A stretch of DNA of 64,000 nucleotides from Rhodanobacter sp. 7MK24 (GTDB taxonomy: Bacteria; Pseudomonadota; Gammaproteobacteria; Xanthomonadales; Rhodanobacteraceae), in the NCBI RefSeq assembly GCF_014842995.1, contig NZ_JACYXL010000001.1, positions 621,183-685,182 on the forward strand. Reading direction: 5' to 3'. Position numbers and translations under genes: made by a program. The notes beneath the pieces were generated by a model. The model saw nothing but the letters and a program-made list of their open reading frames with translations. It was not told the DNA's origin and made no database searches. The first letter of the stretch is position 1; every line of letters starts with the position of its first letter. Positions 9,783-19,708 of the stretch are shown here, one piece after another.

Positions 9783-10559
9783 TCAACCTGAGAGGTTCTG
9801 GCCGCCGTCCACGCACAAGGTCTGGCCGGTGATCCATCCGGCCCAGGGCGAGGCGAGGAACAGGGCGGCGTGGGCGATTTCCTCTGGCTTGCCGTAGCGA
9901 CCGAACGGAATCTTGGCGAGCGTGGCGGCGTACAACTCGGGCTCTTCGCGCTTGCGCCGGTCCCACAGGCCGTCGGCGAATTCGATGGAGCCCGGCGCGA
10001 TGGCGTTGACGCGGATGCGCTGCCCGGCCAGCTGCATCGCTTGCGAGGTGGTGTAGTGGCTGAGCGCGGCCTTCATCGCGGCATAGGCGGAACCGTTGCG
10101 GCGCGGATGGAAGGCGGCGATGGAACTGGTGTGCAGGATGCAGGCGTGCGGCGAGCGCTGCAGGTATGGCAGCGCGCACCGCGATGCGCGCACCGCGGCC
10201 ATCAGGTCGACGTTGAAATTCGCCAGCCACGCCTCGTCGTCCTCGCTGAAGCCGTAGCCCGAGGCGTTGTTCACCAGCACGTCGATGCCGCCCAGCGCGT
10301 CTGCGGTGGAGTCGATCCAGGCGGCGATGGCGTTTGCGTCGCCAAGGTCGCAACTGGCCGCGTGCGTCGCGTGGCCGAAGGCAGCGAGTTCGTCGTGCGT
10401 GGCCTTGAGCGCCTCTGCGCCGCGTGCGCAGATGGATACGTCCGCGCCGGCTTCCGCGAAGGCCAGCGCGATGCTGCGGCCGATGCCCTTGCTGCCGCCG
10501 GCGACGGCGATGCGCCAGCCGTGGAAGTCGAAAAGCGGGGTGGCGTGTGCGTCAGGCAT
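9783..10559 (-). CDS. short-chain dehydrogenase/reductase (SDR)
   Basis: A 258-residue classical SDR. The NAD(P)-binding glycine motif GGSKGIGRS is at about residues 22-30, NNASGYG marks the central sheet, and the catalytic Ser precedes SAYAAMKAA, which carries the Tyr-x-x-x-Lys pair. C-terminal APGSIEFADG and VDGGQNLSG complete the fold. The start at 10559 (MPDAHATPLFDF) gives normal length; longer readings run through the neighbouring gene. SDR substrates cannot be predicted at this level. It sits between the DUF4190 gene (9 bp upstream) and the methyltransferase gene (4 bp downstream), in the same orientation. Confidence 0.9.
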   Translation of the reverse strand: MPDAHATPLFDFHGWRIAVAGGSKGIGRSIALAFAEAGADVSICARGAEALKATHDELAAFGHATHAASCDLGDANAIAAWIDSTADALGGIDVLVNNASGYGFSEDDEAWLANFNVDLMAAVRASRCALPYLQRSPHACILHTSSIAAFHPRRNGSAYAAMKAALSHYTTSQAMQLAGQRIRVNAIAPGSIEFADGLWDRRKREEPELYAATLAKIPFGRYGKPEEIAHAALFLASPWAGWITGQTLCVDGGQNLSG

Positions 10560-10567
10560 CGGTGACG

Positions 10568-10864
10568 TCAGTGCCAATGCGCGAAGCCCAGGCCGAAGAT
10601 CAGCATCGCGATGATGAAGATCACCACCAGCACGCTGACGGTCAGTTGCACGTAGCCCAGCACCAACCCGGCGACGGCCATGCCATCGCCCTCCATGCGC
10701 TGGTCGATGGGCGCACGGCGGATTTCGCCACGCGCCAGATGGCCGCAGATCACCGCGATCAACGCGCCGACGAAGGGCAGCATCACCCAGGCAAGGATGC
10801 CGAACACCAGGCTCACGATGGCCATGGAGCTGGTGGTGCTGCGTTGGGGCGGCTGGTAGCTCAC
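10568..10864 (-). CDS. small DUF4190-type membrane protein
   Basis: A 98-residue protein with two hydrophobic segments, about residues 16-38 (IVSLVFGILAWVMLPFVGAL) and 62-90, separated by the hydrophilic stretch LARGEIRRAPIDQRMEGDGM. This two-helix layout with a short polar, arginine-rich N-terminus matches the DUF4190 family of unknown function. The start is chosen as the GTG at 10864, which has AAGGA 9 nt upstream; ATG at 10825 would cut into the conserved N-terminus. It lies 9 bp upstream of the SDR gene. Confidence 0.75.
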   Translation of the reverse strand: MSYQPPQRSTTSSMAIVSLVFGILAWVMLPFVGALIAVICGHLARGEIRRAPIDQRMEGDGMAVAGLVLGYVQLTVSVLVVIFIIAMLIFGLGFAHWH

Positions 10865-10943
10865 GGCGGCGATCCTTGAAAGGTGAGGCCCTTCCCTGCA
10901 AGGGCAGGACAGCGCACATGACTCCGAAGGCCTTCGCATTTCT

Positions 10944-11037
10944 GCTCGTCATTCCGGCGAAGGCCGGAATCCAGCGACATCGTGGCCTGATCAGGCGTTG
11001 AAGCCATCGGATCCCGGCCTGTGCCGGGATGACGAGC
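10944..11037. repeat. BIME-like paired palindrome (family A)
   Basis: GCTCGTCATTCCGGCGAAGG...GCCGGAATCCAG pairs with CCCGGCCTGTGCCGGGATGACGAGC about 50 bp further on, in the 229-bp gap between the ALDH gene and the DUF4190 gene. Confidence 0.8.
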
Positions 11038-11093
11038 TGGGCGCGTTCGGATGGGCCATGTGCGACAGCCCGCCTTGAGAGAGGTGCGATTGC

Positions 11094-12626
11094 TTACAGA
11101 TCGAACTTGATGCCCTGCGCCAGCGGCAGCGAATCGGAGTAGTTGATGGTGTTGGTCTGGCGGCGCATGTACGCCTGCCACGCCGTCGAACCCGACTCGC
11201 GGCCGCCGCCGGTTTCCTTCTCGCCGCCGAACGCGCCGCCGATCTCCGCGCCGCTGGTGCCGATGTTGACGTTGGCGATGCCGCAGTCGCTGCCGGCGGC
11301 GGACAGGAAGGCTTCCGCGCGCTTCAGGTTGGTGGTGAAGATCGAGGACGACAGGCCCTGCGGCACCGCGTTCTGCATGTCGATGGCGTCCGCGATGTCG
11401 CGGTACTTCATCACGTACAGGATCGGCGCGAAGGTCTCGTGCTGCACGATCTCGGCATCATTGGTGAGGCCGGTGACGATGGCCGGCAGTACGAAGTTGC
11501 CGGGGCGCTCGATGGCGGCGCCACCGGTTTCCACCTTGCCGCCCGCGGCCTTGGCCTTGGCGATGGCGTCGAGGTAGGCGGCCACGCCTTCCTTGCTGTT
11601 GAGCGGGCCCATCAGGTTGGCCGGGTCGGTGGGATCGCCGATCTTGCCTTCCACCTGCTTGTACGCGGTGATCAGCTTGGCCAGCACCTCGTCGTACACC
11701 GACTCCTGCACGATCAGGCGGCGCGTGGTGGTGCAGCGCTGGCCGGCGGTGCCCACCGCACCGAACACGATGGCCGGGATCGCCAGCTTCAGGTCGGCGG
11801 TCTCGTCCACGATGATGCAGTTGTTGCCGCCCAGTTCCAGCAGCGAACGGCCCATGCGCTGCGCCACGCGCTCGCCGACCTGGCGGCCCACCTTGGTGCT
11901 GCCGGTGAACGAGATCAGCCCCACGCGCCTGTCGTCCACGAACTGCTGCGCCAGCGCGCTGCCGGCGTCGTTGAACAGGAAGAACAGGTCAGGGAAGCCG
12001 GCCTTCTTCAGCGCCTCGTTGCAGATCTTCATCGAGGCGATGGCGGACAGCGGGGTCTTGGGCGAGGGCTTCCAGATGCTGATGTCGCCGCAGATCGCCG
12101 CGATGAAGCTGTTCCACGCCCACACCGCCACCGGGAAATTGAACGCGCTGATGATGCCGACCAGGCCAATCGGGTGCCACTGCTCGTACATGCGGTGGCC
12201 GGGGCGCTCGCTGTGCATGGTCAGGCCGTACAGCTGGCGCGACAGGCCCACGGCGAAATCGCCGATGTCGATCATCTCCTGCACTTCGCCGTCGCCTTCC
12301 GGCTTGGACTTGCCCATCTCCAGCGCCACCAGCGAACCCAGCGCGTCCTTGTGCGCGCGCAGCGCGTCGGCGCACAGGCGGATCGCCTCGCCGCGGCGCG
12401 GCGCCGGCGTGGTGCGCCACACCTTGAAGGCGGCCTGGGCGCGCTCGACGATGGCGTCGTAGTCGGCCTGCGAGGAAGCGTTCACGCGGCCCAGCACCTC
12501 GCCGGTGGTCGGGTTCACCGGCTCCAGCACGCCGGCGCCCGTGGTCTTCGACCACTCGCCGTTGCCGAGATAGGTGCCGGAATTCGTCTCGGTCAGGCCG
12601 AGCGCGGAGAGGATGCTGTGGGACAT
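11094..12626 (-). CDS. aldehyde dehydrogenase, ALDH7 (antiquitin / AmaB-like)
   Basis: A 510-residue NAD-dependent aldehyde dehydrogenase. The likely catalytic Cys is C298 in GTAGQRCTT and the general base E264 in LLELGGNN. The substrate-loop and C-terminal features ([40 protein letters not shown]) are those of ALDH7. In bacteria these act as L-piperidine-6-carboxylate (alpha-aminoadipate semialdehyde) dehydrogenases in lysine breakdown. Length and the E-K-E-T-G-G-G-R signature support that subfamily over betaine or succinate semialdehyde enzymes. No other lysine-pathway gene is adjacent, so pathway assignment is by family only. Confidence 0.92.
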   Translation of the reverse strand: MSHSILSALGLTETNSGTYLGNGEWSKTTGAGVLEPVNPTTGEVLGRVNASSQADYDAIVERAQAAFKVWRTTPAPRRGEAIRLCADALRAHKDALGSLVALEMGKSKPEGDGEVQEMIDIGDFAVGLSRQLYGLTMHSERPGHRMYEQWHPIGLVGIISAFNFPVAVWAWNSFIAAICGDISIWKPSPKTPLSAIASMKICNEALKKAGFPDLFFLFNDAGSALAQQFVDDRRVGLISFTGSTKVGRQVGERVAQRMGRSLLELGGNNCIIVDETADLKLAIPAIVFGAVGTAGQRCTTTRRLIVQESVYDEVLAKLITAYKQVEGKIGDPTDPANLMGPLNSKEGVAAYLDAIAKAKAAGGKVETGGAAIERPGNFVLPAIVTGLTNDAEIVQHETFAPILYVMKYRDIADAIDMQNAVPQGLSSSIFTTNLKRAEAFLSAAGSDCGIANVNIGTSGAEIGGAFGGEKETGGGRESGSTAWQAYMRRQTNTINYSDSLPLAQGIKFDL

Positions 12627-12741
12627 GCGGACTCCAGTGCCGGACGCGTGCGTGCGCCCCGTTTCAAAAGGGGGATTCTAGCAGGGGCGGCCCCGCGGCC
12701 GGTTCCGGAGGGGGCGCGTTCCATGCCAGAATCCGCGCCTC

Positions 12742-12818
12742 GGCCCCGTAGCTCAGCTGGATAGAGCATCCCCCTCCTAAGGGGAAGGTCGCGCGTTCGA
12801 ATCGCGCCGGGGTCACCA
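12742..12818 (+). tRNA. tRNA-Arg (anticodon CCU)
   Basis: A full cloverleaf of 77 nt with encoded CCA. The acceptor stem is GGCCCCG/CGGGGTC, the D-arm GCTCAGCTGGATAGAGC, and the anticodon stem TCCCC/GGGGA closes the loop CTCCTAA with anticodon CCT, which reads AGG. The T-arm is GCGCGTTCGAATCGCGC. A strong hairpin terminator follows directly. The two integron-like cassettes begin just beyond it on the opposite strand. Confidence 0.97.
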
Positions 12819-12827
12819 GATGCGATG

Positions 12828-12857
12828 AAGGCCGGCGAAAGCCGGCCTTGTTGTTTT
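12828..12857 (+). terminator. Rho-independent terminator of tRNA-Arg
   Basis: A 9-bp GC-rich stem, AAGGCCGGC / GCCGGCCTT, with a GAAA tetraloop, followed by TGTTGTTTT, 9 nt after the tRNA CCA end. Confidence 0.88.
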
Positions 12858-12870
12858 GGAGGGCGAAGCT

Positions 12871-12930
12871 GCCAGCGATGCTTGAGCCAATTGGTGGCGA
12901 AGCCGTCCACCTCGAACGAATTGTCCGCTC
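12871..12930 (-). repeat. degenerate attC-like recombination site (cassette 2)
   Basis: On the minus strand, 5 nt after the stop of the 12936-13355 gene, AGCGGACAATTCGTTCGAGG is followed by a GGTGG/CCACC stem around CGGCTTCG, then a poorly conserved right half. It shares ATTCGTTC-AG and the GGCTTCGCC core with the better attC at 13458-13514, in the same orientation and at the same distance from a gene stop. The L' and R' boxes are eroded, so this is a probable but degraded site. Confidence 0.45.
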
Positions 12931-12935
12931 ACCTG

Positions 12936-13355
12936 CTATCTCGTCTCGTACTGGAAAGTCATGCTTACGAGCGATGGGCGAGCCTGCCCCTCCTGTTCCG
13001 CAGGAGACCATTCCGTCTCAAGTATCTGCTGACGTTCTTGAGGATTCAGCTTTATCCCGGTGGGATAGGAGACCTCCGTGGCCTCCGCTTTTCCCGTAGC
13101 GTCGAGTGCGACGACAACACATACGAGGCTTGTCATTGCCTGGCGGTGGAGCGACCCGGCAACTGTTACCGGAAGCGTCGAGAGGATCTTTGGCTGCTTG
13201 TCGGCGGTCGTGGCCAGGATGTGATCCGGAAGTTGCTTTTGAAAGACGGCCAAAAGCGGGGCCTTGTCACAAGAAATGATGGGGCGATCCAGGCGGCTCG
13301 CATTGACTGCGCCGCTAGCGATGATTAGCAATGACGCTGCGAAAATTCTAGTCAT
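12936..13355 (-). CDS. exported protein with TonB C-terminal-like domain (cassette gene)
   Basis: A 139-residue product with an apparent Sec signal peptide (MTRIFAASLLIIASGAVNAS). The rest is periplasmic. From about residue 80 the pattern VVVALDATGKAEATEVSYP, a mid-region LNPQERQQIL, then W-P-A and a terminal beta strand SMTFQYE resembles the TonB_C fold (strand-strand-helix-strand), but no energy-transducer membrane anchor is seen. Function is unknown. Base composition is visibly lower in GC than the flanking core genes. It lies between two attC-like sites in the same orientation, as expected for an integron gene cassette. The start at 13355 has no clear Shine-Dalgarno sequence. Confidence 0.6.
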   Translation of the reverse strand: MTRIFAASLLIIASGAVNASRLDRPIISCDKAPLLAVFQKQLPDHILATTADKQPKILSTLPVTVAGSLHRQAMTSLVCVVVALDATGKAEATEVSYPTGIKLNPQERQQILETEWSPAEQEGQARPSLVSMTFQYETR

Positions 13356-13399
13356 GTGGTTCAGCTTTGGAGTTATTAAGTGGCGCCGATGACATCCAC

Positions 13400-13445
13400 A
13401 AAAGGTGTCGGGACAACTCATGCGAAAATGTCCCTGACACCTTTT
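13400..13445. repeat. long hairpin palindrome (REP-like)
   Basis: Arms AAAAGGTGTCGGGACA and TGTCCCTGACACCTTTT pair over 16 bp with one bulged base, around a 13-nt loop. It sits in the leader of the 12936-13355 gene, between that gene and the attC at 13458. The GGTGTC-GGGACA type of arm resembles REP sequences mobilised by RAYT (TnpA-REP) proteins; no RAYT gene is in the window. Confidence 0.75.
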
Positions 13446-13457
13446 TGTACTTTTTCT

Positions 13458-13514
13458 GCCTATCGCTAGAGTTAAGCGGCGGCGAAGCCATCCGCCTTGA
13501 ACGGATAGTTAGCT
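13458..13514 (-). repeat. integron attC site
   Basis: On the minus strand the order is R'' AGCTAAC (13514-13508), L'' CGTTCAAG, a GGCTTCGCC hairpin core, L' CTTAACTC, and R' GATAGGC (13464-13458). The L arms pair as GTT-AAG-CGG with two extra bases left unpaired on one side only (the C and G of GTTCAAGGCGG), the extrahelical-base pattern typical of attC. The R'' AGCTAAC is the exact complement of GTTAGCT at 14070-14064, the start of the same cassette, as expected for a cassette that once circularised. R' deviates from the GTTRRRY consensus by one T-to-A change. Confidence 0.78.
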
Positions 13515-13521
13515 ATCGACC

Positions 13522-14046
13522 TCACAAGCCGCGCTTCTTGCGCTCTTCAAGAATTTGAGTTTTGTTGGCGACGACCCACTCTTTTAGATTTTCCAACCCA
13601 GAGCGAGTTTGTTGCCATTGTTTGGCATAAGTGATCTTGGACGTGAATTTGTTATCGTTGGCAGCGTCCCAGTCCAGAGCACGACCCATTTGCTTTACCC
13701 AAGAATCGGGATCTGCACCTGCCCAACCATTGATTACAGATCCGGCCGACTCATGCAGCGAAGCGAATAATGCAGGATCACCGTCGGGTGGAAGATTCGG
13801 ATTCGCAGCAAGATAGAATCGGTATCGAATTTCGCCAACGTAGAACCAGAAAACTGCATCCTCTTTGGCGCCTTCGTGGAAAAGTCTGGTCGCATAAACG
13901 TAGTAGTTTGACGGGTGGGATGCAGGAAGCTCCTGCTCTGCCTGTTGGTGAGACGGCGTGGCAGGGTCTTTTGGTTGAAGTTGCGCGCAGCCATACAAAG
14001 TTGCAAATACGAGGAGGAAAAGGCAGAGCAGAGGAGTTCTACGCAC
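13522..14046 (-). CDS. small lipoprotein (integron cassette gene)
   Basis: A 174-residue lipoprotein with a signal sequence and lipobox LYGC (Cys at about residue 20), so it is probably anchored in a membrane facing the periplasm. The mature part is rich in aromatic residues (NYYVYATRLFHEGAKEDAVF, WFYVGEIRYRFYLAAN) and reads like a helical repeat or Sel1/TPR-like fold, but no family was recognised. The start is a GTG at 14046, only 18 nt inside the cassette boundary, and the stop at 13522 is 8 nt from the attC R'' box. This tight packing is characteristic of integron cassettes. Lower GC than flanking core genes. Confidence 0.7.
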   Translation of the reverse strand: MRRTPLLCLFLLVFATLYGCAQLQPKDPATPSHQQAEQELPASHPSNYYVYATRLFHEGAKEDAVFWFYVGEIRYRFYLAANPNLPPDGDPALFASLHESAGSVINGWAGADPDSWVKQMGRALDWDAANDNKFTSKITYAKQWQQTRSGLENLKEWVVANKTQILEERKKRGL

Positions 14047-14063
14047 AGATGGGCTCCAAAGAC

Positions 14064-14070
14064 AGCTAAC
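14064..14070 (-). other. cassette boundary (R' core GTTAGCT)
   Basis: GTTAGCT on the minus strand marks the upstream edge of the 13522-14046 cassette and is complementary to its attC R'' box at 13508-13514. No attI or integrase was found in the 254 bases between here and the M28 peptidase gene, where nothing else could be assigned. Confidence 0.55.
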
Positions 14071-14324
14071 TTAAATTCGGTTGTTGAATGAAGCCTTGTT
14101 CCGCAGCCAAGCCGGCGATATGGACTCCAGTCATCGCGCGCTTTCCACACAAATCAAAGACTTCCCCTGATCGCGCCGCCTATTCTTGCCGTCTAATCCT
14201 GCAGCCTTTCCTGAGGATGGCGAACACGTAGCGATCCTCTCACTGGAAACCGGTGCCGGCAAGCAAGTCGGGGCAGGGCGGTTGGCGCCGTCCATGGCGC
14301 TTTGCACAGCCGCGCTCAACGCGG

Positions 14325-16628
<2,304 letters not shown>

Positions 16629-16679
16629 GTGGAACTCCCCTTGGCGTGGTTGCCGCGTGATGCGCGGTAGCGGGCATGA

Positions 16680-16702
16680 AGCCCTCCCCTTGAAGGGGAG
16701 GG
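16680..16702. repeat. CCCTCCCC/GGGGAGGG intergenic palindrome
   Basis: CCCTCCCCTTGAAGGGGAGG forms a perfect short hairpin between the GH18 and M28 genes. Nearly identical palindromes occur at 18111-18131 and, in longer form, 19664-19698. Confidence 0.6.
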
Positions 16703-16726
16703 GAGAAGCGGATCGTGCAGAGATGT

Positions 16727-17827
16727 TTATTGCAGGCCTTGCCACACCGCATGCAGCAATTCGTCGGTGGGATCGCTGCTCTGTTCCCAGTACATCAGCC
16801 CGCCGAGGTGCTGCGCCTTCACGTACGCGCCCTTCGCAGCGATGGATTGCGGATCGTCGTAGGTGATGAAGCGATGCGTCTGCTCATTCCACAGATACGG
16901 CGCCTCGGCCTTCGCGTCCCAGTAGCGCACGTAGCCGTTGTGGTTGATGAAGTCGGCCTTGAGTTCCGGCCAGTCGTGGCCGCCCTGGTAGTGGCCGTAT
17001 TTCTGGAACATGCCGTGATGGGCGGGATCGACATCGGCAAACTCGCGGCCGTAGAACGCTACGCCCGGCACCAGCTTGGCGGCCGGTACGCCGGCGGCGA
17101 GGAACTGCCGCACCGCGCGCGACAGCGTGCGCGCATCGGCGGGCGCGAGTTCCGACGCGTGCAGGCCGGTGTGGTTGCAGGTGGTCGGCGTCATCACGTT
17201 GCAGAAGTCGTAGGTCATCATGTTGAACCAGTCCAGCGACGGCGCGACGGCGGCGAGGTCGATGCCGTCCACGAACGGGCCGTCGGCGGCGGCGATGGTC
17301 AACAGGTAGTGCTTGCCGTGGCCGGCTTTGTCCAGCGCGGCGCGCAGCGCCTTCATCAGCGCGGTGAAATGTTCGCGGTCCTGCGGGTTGGAGGCGATGC
17401 CGGATTCGTGGTGGCCGGGGTATTCCCAGTCCACGTCGAGGCCGTCGGCATGCGTGTCCACGAGCAGCGCGGCGGCGCTGTCGGCGAAACGCTGGCGGCT
17501 TTCCGCGGTCATCGCGGCCTCGGAGAAACCGCCCACGCTCCAGCCGCCCACCGACACCATTACGGTGAGGTTCGGGTGTGCGGCCTTCAGCGCGATGCGT
17601 TGCTGCAGCAGGGCGAGGGCTGCGGGATTGAGCGTCACACGGCCATCGGCCGGGTGCGCGAACGCGAAGATCAGGGTGTCGATGCGGTCCACGTCGGCCG
17701 CGGGAATCGGATGGTGCGCGGTGTCGTAGGCCACCACGCGATAGTGTTCGGGGCCGGCGTGTGCGATCAGTGGGCAGGCGAACATCGCCAGCAGAGAGAG
17801 CAAGGGGAGGCGAAAGCGCGATGGCAT
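16727..17827 (-). CDS. exported glycoside hydrolase family 18 (chitinase-like)
   Basis: A 366-residue secreted GH18 TIM-barrel enzyme with signal peptide MPSRFRLPLLSLLAMFACPL ending near AHA. The catalytic DxxDxDxE motif is complete at residues 128-135 (DGLDVDWE), preceded by the SVGGW strand motif. The substrate-assisted mechanism of GH18 needs both the Glu acid and these Asp residues, so activity on chitin or chitooligosaccharides is plausible. The later MMTYDF and YGREF motifs are also family-typical. No separate carbohydrate-binding domain is present. It could supply oligomers to the amino-sugar locus at 36-48 kb (inference). It is divergent from the small gene that follows. Confidence 0.93.
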   Translation of the reverse strand: MPSRFRLPLLSLLAMFACPLIAHAGPEHYRVVAYDTAHHPIPAADVDRIDTLIFAFAHPADGRVTLNPAALALLQQRIALKAAHPNLTVMVSVGGWSVGGFSEAAMTAESRQRFADSAAALLVDTHADGLDVDWEYPGHHESGIASNPQDREHFTALMKALRAALDKAGHGKHYLLTIAAADGPFVDGIDLAAVAPSLDWFNMMTYDFCNVMTPTTCNHTGLHASELAPADARTLSRAVRQFLAAGVPAAKLVPGVAFYGREFADVDPAHHGMFQKYGHYQGGHDWPELKADFINHNGYVRYWDAKAEAPYLWNEQTHRFITYDDPQSIAAKGAYVKAQHLGGLMYWEQSSDPTDELLHAVWQGLQ

Positions 17828-17927
17828 CGTGGGAGTTCCGCAACGGGGGAACTCCGATCATCGCAGCGCTTCGGCGGCACGGCCAGTGCGAATTACACTG
17901 CGCTCCGGATTTGCCCGAGTGCCACGC

Positions 17928-18101
17928 GTGAGCCCAACCGACAGCCCCGACGACCCGCGTCCCCAGCCGCCGCCCGAACCCGATCCCGGCGAGTGCTGCG
18001 GCAACGGCTGCGACCCTTGCATCTACGACTTGTACAACGATCAACTGACGTACTACCGCACCGCACTGGCGGCGTGGCTGGCGCGGCATCCCGACGCGTG
18101 A
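17928..18101 (+). CDS. small oxidoreductase-like (CCGNGCDPC) domain protein
   Basis: A 57-residue protein whose core is PEPDPGECCGNGCDPCIYDLY, the signature of the oxidoreductase-like N-terminal domain family. This Cys-rich motif is seen in small bacterial proteins and at the N-termini of some reductases. It probably binds a metal or cofactor; function is not established. The start is uncertain. The GTG at 17928 is taken because the residues before the proline-rich segment are not conserved in the family; a longer reading from 17829 would begin against the divergent GH18 start. Confidence 0.65.
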   Translation: MSPTDSPDDPRPQPPPEPDPGECCGNGCDPCIYDLYNDQLTYYRTALAAWLARHPDA

Positions 18102-18202
18102 GCTTTGCAGCCCTCCCTTGAAGGGGAGGGTGCACGACCGCCGCATTGGCAAGCGCGCTTGCCGCCCCCAGATCGGCAGCCATCGTGCCCTTGGATGCCG
18201 CC

Positions 18203-19183
18203 ATGATTCCGTTTTCCGTACTCGACCTTGCGCCGATCACCGTGGGCAGCGATGCCACGCAGGCGTTCCGCAACACGCTGAACCTGGCGCAGCTCACCGA
18301 GCGGCTGGGCTACACGCGCTACTGGCTGGCCGAGCACCACAACATGCCGGGTATCGCCAGCGCGGCGACGGCGGTGCTGATCGGCCATGTGGCCGCCGGT
18401 ACCTCGACCATCCGCGTCGGCGCGGGCGGCATCATGCTGCCGAACCATGCGCCGCTGCAGGTGGCCGAGGCGTTCGGCACGCTGGCCGCGCTGCATCCGG
18501 GGCGGATCGACCTCGGTCTCGGACGCGCGCCTGGCACCGACCAGGCCACCGCACGGGCGCTGCGCCGCTATTACGAAAGCGCCGACGAATTTCCGCAGGA
18601 CGTGGTGGAGCTGCTCGGCTATTTCGAGCCCGCCACGTCGGGGCAGACGGTGCGCGCCGTGCCCGGTGCGGGCAGCGAGGTGCCGGTATGGATACTCGGC
18701 TCCAGCCTGTTCGGCGCGCGGCTGGCCGCGCAGCTCGGCCTGCCGTATGCGTTCGCCTCGCACTTCGCGCCCGACGCGATGGACGAGGCGCTGGCGTTGT
18801 ACCGAGGCGACTTCAAGCCTTCGGCGCAGCTGGCGCAGCCTTACGCCATGCTGGGCATCAACGTGGTGGCGGCTGGCAGCGATGCCGAGGCGCGGCGTCT
18901 GTTCACCACGCAGCAGCAGAGCTTCATCAATCTGCGCCGCGGCCAGCCTGGATTGATTCCACCGCCGATCGACGACATCGAGTCGTATTGGACGTCGACG
19001 GAAAAGTTGATGGTGGAGCGGGCGCTGGCGTGTGCGGTGGTGGGGGACGCTTCAACCGTGAAGCAGGGGCTTGCGGAGTTCATTGCGCGGCACAAGCCGG
19101 ATGAGCTGATGATCACCAGCAATGTGTTTGATCATGGGTTGCGGCGGCGGTCGTATGAGGTGGTGGCCGCTGCGCGCGGGTAG
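18203..19183 (+). CDS. LLM-class flavin-dependent oxidoreductase (luciferase-like)
   Basis: A 326-residue bacterial luciferase-family (F420/FMN) protein of the YhbW/MsnO8 subgroup. The start [20 protein letters not shown] and the [20 protein letters not shown] segment carry the family signature (x-AEHHN-P). [20 protein letters not shown] and [14 protein letters not shown] follow, which place FMN and the phosphate site. Most members are monooxygenases of unknown substrate. The ATG at 18203 is preferred over an in-frame ATG at 18146, which lies within the intergenic palindrome region. No operon partner is evident. Confidence 0.88.
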   Translation: MIPFSVLDLAPITVGSDATQAFRNTLNLAQLTERLGYTRYWLAEHHNMPGIASAATAVLIGHVAAGTSTIRVGAGGIMLPNHAPLQVAEAFGTLAALHPGRIDLGLGRAPGTDQATARALRRYYESADEFPQDVVELLGYFEPATSGQTVRAVPGAGSEVPVWILGSSLFGARLAAQLGLPYAFASHFAPDAMDEALALYRGDFKPSAQLAQPYAMLGINVVAAGSDAEARRLFTTQQQSFINLRRGQPGLIPPPIDDIESYWTSTEKLMVERALACAVVGDASTVKQGLAEFIARHKPDELMITSNVFDHGLRRRSYEVVAAARG

Positions 19184-19289
19184 CTCGCTTGGTGCGTCCA
19201 AGTTGTGACTCCCCTCGCCCGCTTGCGGGAGAGGGGTTGGGGGAGAGGGTGCTTTTGCTTTAGCTGTGTTATCGCAAGCGACAAAGCGG

Positions 19290-19420
19290 TTTCGTGCGCC
19301 TGTCGGCGCCCGAGTTACTTTTCTCTTGCGTGGCCAAGAGAAAAGTAACCAAAAGAGAAGGCTACCCCGCGGTGGCGCTCTCCGGGCATCCTGCCCTCCG
19401 AGTCCGTGAGGCGTGGCCGG
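19290..19420 (-). repeat. dispersed 240-bp element, diverged copy
   Basis: Reading plus, GGCGCCCGAGTTACTTTTCT...TGGCC and GGGCATCCTGCCCTCCGAGT match the reverse complement of the elements at 34605-34860 and 62290-62560. It is shorter and more diverged than those two. Confidence 0.6.
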
Positions 19421-19550
19421 GCTTTTCGGCCGGGCTCCTGCCCGGTCGAAAAGGCATCGCCATCCCTGGCGATGCCCGCTGCGCGGCCTGATCGTCCACG
19501 CCTCACCGCCGCCGAGGGCCCCCGGGTAGAGCAGCGCGCTCCCAGCGCGC

Positions 19551-19622
19551 AGAAGCAACAGCCGAAGCAACGGCAGAAGCAACGGCAGAAGCAACAGCAG
19601 AAGCAACAGCAGAAGCAACAGC
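19551..19622. repeat. six tandem copies of a 12-bp unit
   Basis: The unit AGAAGCAACAGC (variants CGAAGCAACGGC and AGAAGCAACGGC) is repeated six times without interruption. The unit length is a multiple of three, but no supported gene covers it. It looks like a minisatellite that could vary in copy number between strains. Confidence 0.9.
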
Positions 19623-19708
19623 GGAGGCTGTGCGTCGCGAGATTTGGGCTGCTGCGCTTGTCTCCCTCCCCTGCTTGCAGGGGAGGGTTGGGGTGGGGTG
19701 CCTTGTGC

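Larger units (their letters stand above)
19184..19708. other. gene-free stretch dense in repeats
   Basis: A 525-bp gap between the LLM gene and the convergent FKBP gene. It holds, in order, a CCCGCTTGCGGGAGAGGGG palindrome (19209-19249, repeated at 41750-41790), a copy of the dispersed 240-bp element (19290-19420), a GGCGATGCC hairpin region, six 12-bp tandem repeats (19551-19622) and a CCCTCCCC-type palindrome (19664-19698). No credible coding sequence was seen. Confidence 0.7.

Noticed and set aside
13367-13558. A 63-codon plus-strand frame across the attC region
   Set aside because: It is made of the attC and REP palindromes and has no plausible start.
14071-14324. Search for an integrase remnant or attI beside the cassettes
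   Set aside because: No tyrosine recombinase motifs in any frame and no clear attI; a TTTAAGTTAGC string at the cassette edge is too short to call.
19551-19622. Short tandem repeats considered as a CRISPR array
   Set aside because: The repeats are 12 bp and contiguous with no spacers, and no cas genes are present.
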